From Costus lasius (lineage: Eukaryota; Streptophyta; Magnoliopsida; Zingiberales; Costaceae), in the NCBI GenBank assembly GCA_027563935.2, contig JANVAS020000203.1, positions 1,240,001 to 1,304,000 on the forward strand: DNA of 64,000 bases. Direction: 5' to 3'. Of this stretch, positions 55,972 through 64,000 are shown piece after piece. The first letter of the stretch is position 1, and the number at the start of each line of letters is the position of its first letter. The notes under the pieces are model-generated. The model was not told where the DNA came from. It worked only from the letters and a program-made list of their open reading frames with translations, and made no database searches. Made by a program: the position numbers and the translations under genes.

Positions 55972-56866
55972 AGGTATGAAGAAACTAACCTTGTGCCTAA
56001 TTGGGAAAAATGTCATTTCATGGTTAAGCAAGGGATAGTTTTGGGACACTTAATCTCAGAAAGAGGAATTGAAGTCGACAAAGCCAAAGTTGAAGTGATA
56101 GATAAATTGGGGCCGCCCACTACAGTAAAGGAAGTCCGAAGCTTCCTAGGGCATGCAAGGGTTCTACAGGTGGTTCATCAATGATTTCTCTAAACTTGCT
56201 AGACCTCTTACGCATTTACTTTGTAAAGATGTTAAATTTTCTTTTGATGAGAACTGTTTATCTGCTTTTCAGGAATTGAAGAAAGCTTTGGTTTCAGCAC
56301 CCATCATTCAGCCCCCAAATTGGGACTTATCCTTTGAACTCATGTGTGATGCTAGTTATTATGCAATAGGGGCAGTCTTGGGGCCAAGGAAAGACAAGAA
56401 ACCTTATGTTATTCACTATGCCAGCAGAACTTTGGATGAGACACAGAAAAATTACACTACCACTGAAAAGGAATTATTGGCTATAGTGTTTGCTTTTGAT
56501 AAATTTAGATCATATTTGATTGACTCTAAAGTGATAGTATATACTGATCATGCAGCTGTAAAATACTTAATGCAGAAAAAGGATACAAAGCCACATTTGC
56601 TCAAATGGATCCTACTTCTACAGGAATTTGATTTGGAAATTACAGACAAAAAAGGATCAGAAAATTTTGTTGCGTATCATCTTTCAAGGATAATGGTGGA
56701 TACTGAAAAGCATGATGAAATCAATGATTCCTTCCCTGAAGAACAGCTCTTAACCATTGAACAGATCAGAGCTCCCTGGTATGCTGATATAGTAAATTAC
56801 CTTATTGCTAATATTTTTCCTCCTGATTTGAACTACAAAAAAGGAAGAAGTTCTTGGCTGAGGTAA
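55972..56866 (+). pseudogene. A1 RT end and RNase H
   Basis: Continues RT after the stop: [24 protein letters not shown], then a one-base insertion near 56157 shifts the frame into the [11 protein letters not shown] region. RNase [36 protein letters not shown]. Stop at 56864-56866 due to a frame change just before it. Copies the RNA/DNA hybrid strand; non-functional here. Confidence 0.87.
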
Positions 56867-58086
56867 AACACTATTTTTGGGATGAGCCTTATGTGTTTAG
56901 AAGATGTACAGACGGTATTTTTAGAAGATGCGTGCCTGAAGAAGAGATCACATATATTTTGTGCCAATGTCATGGATCCTCTTATGGTGGTCATGCCGGT
57001 GTTGAAAAGACTGCTTAGAAAGTGTTACAATCAAGATTTTATTGGCCAACCATTTTCAAAAATGCTAGAAACTTTGTGTTATCTTGTGATAGATGTCAAA
57101 GAATGGGGAACATTAGTAGAAGACATGAGATGCCACTGTCCAACAATCTTGAAGTTGAAATATTTGATGTTTGGGGGATAGACTTTATGGGACCTTTCCC
57201 ATCTTTAGGAGGTAACAAGTACATTCTGGTAGCAGATGACTATGTTTCAAAATGGGTTGAAGCTCTTGCTTCACCGACCAATGATTCAAGAGTTGTTGCT
57301 AAATTTTTCAAAAAGATCATATTTCCACGGTATGGGACCCGCGGGTAGTAATCAGTGATGGAGGCTCGCATTTCATAGAACACAAATTTTCAGCCTTACT
57401 TAGAAAATATGGAGTGAATCATAGAGTGGCAACACCTTATCATCCTCAAACAAGTGGACAAGTGGAGATATCAAACAGAGAAATCAAGGGAATTTTAGAG
57501 AAGACCGTGTCACGCACTAGGAAAGATTGGGCATTCAAACTTGATGATGCCTTGTGGGCATACCGGACTGCTTTCAAAACACCAATAGGTATGTCTCCAT
57601 TTCAATTGATTTATGGAAAATTGTGCCATCTGCCTGTGGAACTTGAACATAAAGCATACTAGGCAATCAAGATGCTGAATTTTGACTTAAAGAGTGCGGG
57701 GGAAAAAAAGGAGATTACAATTGAATGAGCTAGATGAAATTAGACTATCTGCATATGAGAATGAAAAAATTTACAAGGAGAGGACAAAAAGATGGCACGA
57801 TCGGCATATTTTCAGGAGAGATTTCCAACCAGGTGATTTTGTTCATTTATTCAATTCTAGATTGAGACTTTTTCCTGGAAAAGTTAAGTCTCGATGGTCT
57901 GGGCCTTTTCAGGTAAAGAAAGCTTATCCTTACGGAGCTGTGGATATATGGAGTGAAAAAATAGGAGAATTCAAGGTTAATGGTCAGAGACTTAAGCACT
58001 ATTATCAAGAAGAGCTAATTGAAGAAAAAGAGAGTTTTTATTTAGATAAACCACGATCAAATTTGAGTGTTAAAGGGTCAAGCTAA
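56867..58086 (+). pseudogene. A1 integrase
   Basis: Zinc region (HGSSYGGHAG ... [10 protein letters not shown]), then the core with DFMGPFP (first Asp), SDGG after a one-base loss near 57340, and Glu in [12 protein letters not shown]-terminal part: [47 protein letters not shown]. Lesions: frame change at about 56850, TAG near 57020, frameshift near 57340, TAG near 57660 (Trp position), frameshift near 57700. Typical Athila IN ending; no chromodomain. Confidence 0.87.
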
Positions 58087-59349
58087 AGACATTTAAATTA
58101 GCGCTTCTTCGGAGGCAACCCAAGCATTCTAACTTTAGTTCATTTCCTTTTATTTACTTTTATCTTGAGAAGAAACACGGAGAGGAGAAGAAAAAGAAAA
58201 CTCGACACAAAAGGTTGATAAAATTTTGTAAGTATCCTCTTCCGTTCACCTTTTGGGTTTCATCATTGACTCATGTTTTTGTGTCTGCCACCACTATTTC
58301 ATCTACATGATAATATTTTGATTTAGAAGATTGACTTGTGGCCTTGATCGACTTATCATATTATTTCTTTTTGACATGATGTGATGTTGAATATATTTTT
58401 CTTGAGTATTATTCTTGATTGATGAATTGATTGATGATGAGAAGAACTGAAATTCATGATTAGAGATATAGCCCTATCATGTTAAATTTATTTCTTCAAT
58501 ACATATTTGTCTATTGAAATATGACATTAATTGATGCATGAAATTTTGGATAGATGAATTGTTTAAAGAATAAGATCTAAAGGTGAAACTACTCCTTTAA
58601 ATAAAATGAGCATATGAGTATGATTTGTGAATTAAGATCAATTGATTAACCTAGTAGATGTTTAGTCTATTCTTGTTATTTGTTGGGAAATAAGAATCCA
58701 AGATCCGTAAAAACAACGAGAAACTCCCTTACTTGGCACTGTGGGAAAGCGCAGTGGTACCGAAGGTCATGGGTTGAAGCAATAAATAGAAAAAGTATGT
58801 ATCTATGTGGGTACATGCCATGAGAGAGATCATTTCACATAAACTCCGCTATCCTTAGTAAATTCTTTCCAAATTAGAGGATATGAGTTCTATTGCATTG
58901 ATTATGTGATCCGTGCACTCTAATCTCGTCACCAGAAAAAAGGTGGTAATCGAATTGGAGAATGTGAATGATTATAAAAGAAAAAGAAAAAAAAAGAGAA
59001 AAAAAAGAGAGAAAAAAAAAGAAAAATAAAAAAGAGATCTTGGAAACCTAATTCCTGTAAACAAAAGCATTATAGATTTGAATTGAAATTGGGTGAAGTC
59101 ATGTGATCAAAAATTCTATTTATTGTACATGTTGCAAAGTTTTATTTGATTGAATTGTGGATCTAGAGGATTGAGTTATAAGGATGATATGTTTATTTGA
59201 AGTTTTATAAATCAATTGATAGAGTTTTTCGTTGACGAGTTGTATTTTAGAAATTTATTGAGCATGAAAAGGTTATTCTTTTGATCAATCTTTGATTTCA
59301 AATTTTGATTTTTGCTTGAGGGCAAGCAAAGTTTGAGCCTTATGTATTT
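58087..59349 (+). other. A1 noncoding region between pol and 3' LTR
   Basis: No envelope-like ORF. Carries the CGGAGGCAACCCAAGC-type motif at about 58108-58125, often seen after pol in Athila elements. Also a long A/G tract at about 58978-59036, and a GCTTGAGGGCAAGCAAA hairpin near 59313 close to the 3' LTR. Otherwise AT-rich with stops in all frames. Confidence 0.7.
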
Positions 59350-60611
59350 TGATGACACCAAAATATATAGTATATTTTGTATCATTCTGGATATCTTTTC
59401 ATGCTAAATTGAGGAACTTTTACTTGTTTTCATGCAAAATTCATCGAATATTGCAAAGTCTACTTCTATTTTGGTTTTTCATGATTTTCAGGTAAAAAGG
59501 CAATATTTCAAGGAGTTTTCAAGCAAAATCAAACACATAGAAGAGTTACCATCATCATGAGGAAATCACCGAAGAAATTTCACGAAAAACGGAGCAAGTC
59601 AGCAAATTACGACAGTGCCGTAACCTATTTTACGGTACCGTATTTTCATACGGTACCGTAAAATCCGAGCCACTGCTGTATTTTGAGGAGTTTCCTAACA
59701 TAAGGTTTTTCGGATTTTACGGCACTACCGTAAACCAGATTACGGTACCGTATTTCAGAGCGATTCAGAACAGAAACTTCGCTTGATTTTACGACACCAC
59801 CGTAAAGGATTACACAGGCCGTATTTTCCAGTCACTTTCGAACAGAGAGTTCAGCCAAAATTACGGTAGTACCGTAAACCAGATTAAGGTGCCGTATTTC
59901 CCAGACGACATTAGAACAGAAAACTCAACTGATTTTACGGCAGTGCCGTAAACTATTACACTGCCGTATTTCTATTGTTAAACGTGATTTCTAGGTCAAT
60001 TCTGAAGTCCGATTCTTGCGGAGACGATTGCGAGCGAACCGGAGTTTTATATTCGAATCCATAAGAAGCAATCGGGGAGCCTTTACGGGAGGATTACGCG
60101 CACACCGAAAGCCCCAAAATCATGATTCACGCCGCTGCCTAGGGTTTCACCGCCGCGACCAAATCCAGACCACCTCCGGCGGCGATTTTCATACTGAAGC
60201 TTCGTCTAGAGGAGGAGACAACGTGCCAGAAGTTTCAGAAGAGAAGGAGATCATTCGAAGGAGAATTCAAGGAAAGAAGAAGGTCAGCCACTGTTCACTG
60301 AGAGCTTTTGAAATTACGGCTGTGAAATACTTCACAGCCGTCCTGTATTTTCCCAAAACTCTTCTTTTACTGATTTTTGAACTTATGAAATTATAGAATA
60401 TTGTATTTTCTCCACCATGCTAGCTTAAACTATAATTGGGACATGGGGGAGTAATTCCCTTTTATTTTCTTAATGACTAGATTATTTTTACTTTCATCAT
60501 GATTGTTCTAATTTGACAATTTTGCCTATGTGATTATTGCTCTAAGATTCTCTTTAGTTTATTTTCGTCATCATGATTTAGAGTTCTCGCAATAAGGACC
60601 AAAAGGTGACT
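59350..60611 (+). repeat. A1 3' LTR (truncated)
   Basis: Matches 50961-52273 with small differences and without the triplication. It breaks at GGTGACT (60611), just after a CTCGCAATAA motif that occurs on both sides of the break. Confidence 0.85.
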
Positions 60612-60683
60612 CGCAATAATGACTAGATGAGGATTTTCGCCGCTTTTTCCAACACACCCCCGCACCCTTCACGAGCGGTGTTG
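60612..60683. other. Short unassigned spacer
   Basis: 72 bases between the broken A1 LTR and the inverted copia LTR. C-rich (CAACACACCCCCGCACCC). No match seen elsewhere in the window. Confidence 0.5.
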
Positions 60684-63424
60684 TGTTGGGAAACTGATAC
60701 GTCCGCAAGTGTACAGATTTATCGAAGTAATAAAATAAGATATCATTCCCAACGAGGATCAGGCGGTCAAGTACTGACAACATGGTCGATCTATATCTAG
60801 ACGAATCAAATTTGTGATTTTTGTTTTGGAAACTTCTAAGTATAAATAAAGAAACAGATATAGTGATTTGGGTAAAAATCAATTCGAATAAAATTAGGAT
60901 TCGGAGATTCACCACGCTGATGATTATGAATTTAATAAAAATAAACCTTTGAACAAAAAATTAGAGCATTGAAAGGGATTTTTCCTCCCGAAGTGTAATC
61001 CAGTATCTAACTACGTTAACTCCCTACTCTCATGATAGTTAACGTAACTAGACCCATTAAGTTCGATGAAAAACCATGTAAATCCTTCAAACAAATCCAA
61101 ACTACTCCCGTGATCGCATTCGTAGGTTTGAATAGAATAGTTCCGACGTTGCAATTTACCTCTCGGTCCTTCTCGCAACGTCTTAGATGCAAAATTACTT
61201 GATTAGAGTAAATTACAGAATAAACACAATTCTAATCAAATCAACTCTATAAAAATCATGATAAAGATTTAAAACAATAGATTTAATCCATAAAACATCA
61301 ACAGGCTACTCCCCAAATCCAGAAAATAGGTTTAAGCGAACATGTTATTTGAATACAGCATGTTTAGTGATGAATTCAACATGTAATCTCTCAAAAATAA
61401 TGCAAAAAGACACTAGGATAGTAATTAGAACTCTTCCCCTCGATCTGGAGAAGAAGATAAAGCATCCAAATCCCTCATTTGCGTGATCTTTCGGCGGAAT
61501 TCTGCCCTGGAAGTGATTTTCGCCGCCGCCGCTACCTCTGTTCATGTTCATGCATAGAAGCCCTCAAAATGCTTCCAAAATCCTTCCTTTTATAGTTTAA
61601 TCAGTATAGAATCCATCTATGAAGGTTTTTGGAGAGTTTGGTTCAATTCTGGTTTGATTTATAGTCGAATCGAGTGAGAAATCTAAGGGGGCGGAAATTT
61701 CATTGCCTGTAATGTGTTTACGACTGTGGCCATAATTCTCTCTATGCCTACAGCTCCTTGTACACAGAAAGTTTCACGGACTATGAAGAATTCACGGCCT
61801 CACCCATGAAAGTTTCTGTGGACTTCTATACATAGCCGTTTTTTGCCTGTTCGAACGCCAAAATTACGGCCAACCAAATAATTATGGCCAAGGCCATGAA
61901 AGTTGTGTTCTTCATTGTTGTCGCTGCAAATTTGACGTACGAGCTCGTAATCTCCTCAGGAATCATGTTATGGCTTCAAAACTTGTAAAATCTATCTATT
62001 TTGTGTCGTTTTACTTGCATTTTCACAAAAACAAAGAAAACTGATGATTCTATACCAAGTGAAGTAAAAATGTTAGAAATTAGTATAAAATCATAAAATA
62101 AGCCTAAAATATCAAATAAAATACAGGTAAAAATGTGGTGTAAATGCAACTCATCAGAATCCCGGGGGATATTTTATAACTTTTTCATCAAACAATACGA
62201 TTGCATAGCGAAAGAATATCTGCGAAACAAGCCGGTCCCAAAAACCCAATGAAGATCGTCTTGCGAGGGGGTCGACACGATGAGATAGAAAATACCTAGA
62301 GCAAGTGGAGGCCGATGTCGAGGTAGGCGCCCAAGCGTGCGCCCTCTGCACTCCCACACACACGGATGCCTTGAGTCCTTTTCTTCCACTTCCGATGCTA
62401 GCCTTGAGAAAAAGATCCAAGCCTTAGGTCACCTTCCTCTTTTCTTGCACCACCTTCAAGGAAGATGCACCAAGGTAGAAGAAGGATGGAGATGATGCCG
62501 CCAAGGTCTTCCTTCACTTGCGCCAAGAGGAGGAAGAAAAGAAGAAGCTTGCGGCCAAGGGAGGAAGAGATGCGCCAAAGACCTATGCTCTTCCCCCTTT
62601 GAAGTTGCTTACTCACACCAATTTGATTGCATATATGTGCTCTCGCATGTATATGTATATATGTGGAGCAAGGGGCGGCAAGACAAGGTGATGGGCGCAA
62701 CTCATGAAGAGGCATGCGGCTAGGGTATGAGAGGTTAAGCAATTAGGGTTAGGGTTAAGGAAATTATCCAAGAGTTTTCCATAAACCCTTTCCTATTAGC
62801 CACATGCGCCAAAGACCTTCCTAAGAAGTTCTTCTAGCCATGTCAGCCCCAAGACTTGCCATAGAGGCAAATATTCCATCCAAGGTAGAAGGCTACTTCC
62901 TTATGAAGCAAATTGTGCCAACTCCTCTCCATTATGCCCATAGGTGCCACTGGGGGGGGGGAGATTTTTCTCCATTATACCCTTTTAGCCCATTATCTCT
63001 TCATGACAACTTGTTATTGGGCCTCATTGGGAAATGAGTTAGCCCAAACTTCATTGCACAAGCTGATTAAGCCATTGGATCTAACAAAATACAACCCAAA
63101 GTCAAATGTGACCAACCATGGTCAATTTTGGGTCAACCTACCAAAAATGAAGTTTTGCTCCAATAACTCTCTCTCATCTAGTCAGGCCCATTGGCGCTGA
63201 TGAAATCTCCCAAATAGATCCGAGCTATCCAATAACTCGATCATAAGGCTTCCCAATCAATACGAGAACTCGAGTATTAAGGTGTTCGACCCTATAAGTT
63301 CCTCTAACGTTGGTAGTGCTGACCTAAAGTTACCACAAGTAGTGAATAACACCTAGCAGTGCATTGCTGCTACCTAAGTCATCAGAATAGATATCGATAT
63401 CGACATCCCCATCATTGCAACTAG
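60684..63424 (-). repeat. Inverted copia LTR, interrupted and truncated
   Basis: On + starts TGTTGGGAAAC, as does the solo LTR at 24959. It is interrupted by an Athila-like solo LTR after 11 bases and resumes CCGGGGGATATTTTATAAC. It runs through the same blocks as 24970-26150 and stops at ATTGCAACTAG (63424). About 700 bp of its right end are missing. Confidence 0.87.
60695..62156 (-). mobile_element. Solo LTR, Athila-like, inverted
   Basis: 1,462 bp, on + TGATACGTCCGCAAGTG ... GCAACTCATCA, with TSD GAAAC (60690-60694) / GAATC (62157-62161), one mismatch. The minus-strand end ACTTCGATAAATCTG...CTTGCGGACG is the same type as the A1 LTR end region. No internal sequence. Confidence 0.85.
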
Positions 63425-64000
63425 TGTAACATCCCACATTCTTAACCCCAAACAAATGGCACAATTCACAAATGATACAGGATGTTTCATATAAGATCGA
63501 TCATATGCTAGGTAAAACCGAGTTCAAGAAAACACGATCTGAAAAATTTCATAAATCCATACACACAAATTCACCAAAACTCAAATCTCATAAGGGTACC
63601 TGCCACCACGCAATCCTTGCACTAGACATATGCAAGGCAATAGTTATATCAAAACCGATTCAAAATTCATAAAATCCATAAAGGTACCTGCCACCAGGCA
63701 ATACTTGCACTAGACATATGCAAGTTACAGGGTATATCAAAACCGATTGCACGGAATATACAACAAGCCGAAATTCAAAACAAAATCATAAAATCGGTTT
63801 TATAAACCCATACCAAACACCGAAACCAGGCTGAAGCCCGCGGTGACACAAAAATCAAACTCTGTTAACTGCCACAATCTGGCAACACAAATTCACATAG
63901 TTCACATGGTTCACATCACATAGTTCACATAGTTCATATAAATCATATGGTTTAGCCACAACCGGCTCCAGAAAATTTTAGCATAAAAGTTCTTAAGCAG
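63425..64000. repeat. Start of an LTR-like repeat, cut by window end
   Basis: Begins TGTAACATCCCACATT, a common LTR-type start, exactly where the copia LTR breaks. Contains a near-perfect tandem duplication of about 95 bp (63580-63770: GGTACCTGCCACCA, GCACTAGACATATGCAAG) and a TTCACATAG microsatellite (63890-63950). No coding signal. The family cannot be told from 576 bases. Confidence 0.45.

Larger units (their letters stand above)
50961..60611 (+). mobile_element. A1: Athila-type Ty3/gypsy element, 3' truncated
   Basis: 5' LTR from 50961 (TGATGACACC), Asp-type PBS, gag-pol, a 1.26-kb noncoding part and a 3' LTR from 59350 that breaks off at about 60611. The upstream flank CCATC would be the TSD; its partner is lost. 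No envelope-like ORF. Coding sequence damaged. Confidence 0.9.

Noticed and set aside
58087..59349. Envelope-like ORF expected in some Athila elements
   Set aside because: Stops in every frame; no signal peptide or membrane segment.

Overview
This window is plant nuclear DNA from repeat-rich heterochromatin. It consists almost entirely of LTR retrotransposons nested in one another. I see no host protein-coding gene, rRNA gene, tRNA gene, CRISPR array or bacterial feature. The evidence for a plant is the Ty1/copia, Ty3/gypsy chromovirus and Athila polyproteins, the initiator-Met-tRNA primer sites (TGGTATCAGAGC), the Asp-tRNA-type primer site of Athila, TG...CA LTR ends and 5-bp target-site duplications (TSDs). 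The sequence does not let me name the species.

Layout. 1-2670: an inverted Athila-type LTR piece, then the decayed first ORF, primer site and minisatellite-bearing LTR of a Tat-like element. 2840-3075: a possible tRNA-derived SINE. 3940-4867: an Athila fragment with LTR fused to reverse transcriptase (RT). 4868-11645: G1, a 5'-truncated chromovirus on + whose 3' LTR holds a 1.9-kb insertion, X1. 11646-17004: G3, a related chromovirus on -, split by a Del/Tekay-like solo LTR (12384-14545). 17005-20038 and 38982 to about 40150: G2, an older chromovirus on - into which G3 inserted. 20039-38976: a gag-protease-only non-autonomous element on - (here called TRG) with TSD CACTC, sitting in the G2 LTR. 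TRG carries copia C1 (21526-32647, +) in one LTR and a copia solo LTR (36817-38526) in the other; C1 holds a further inverted solo LTR (24959-26846). About 40150-41178 and 50351-50960: G4, a chromovirus 5' LTR and gag start on +, split by the young, nearly intact copia C2 (41179-50350, -). 50961-60611: A1, an Athila element on +. 60684-63424: an inverted copia LTR carrying an Athila-like solo LTR (60695-62156). 63425-64000: the start of another LTR-like repeat.

How the parts relate. The nesting gives an order of insertion: G2 first; then G3 and TRG into G2; then G1 and the Del-like LTR into G3, and C1 and a solo LTR into TRG; then X1 into the G1 LTR and a solo LTR into C1. C2 has almost identical LTRs and only one in-frame stop, so it is the youngest complete element and the best candidate for recent activity.

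The most unusual signals are two. First, the G1/G2/G3/G4 family carries a long pol extension inside the U3 part of its LTR: an array of 21-residue repeats (core HGxAxxHGQAV) followed by a block conserved in four LTR copies. Second, TRG has lost RT, RNase H and integrase (IN) but keeps gag, protease and a chromodomain-like tail in one reading frame that runs into the 3' LTR.
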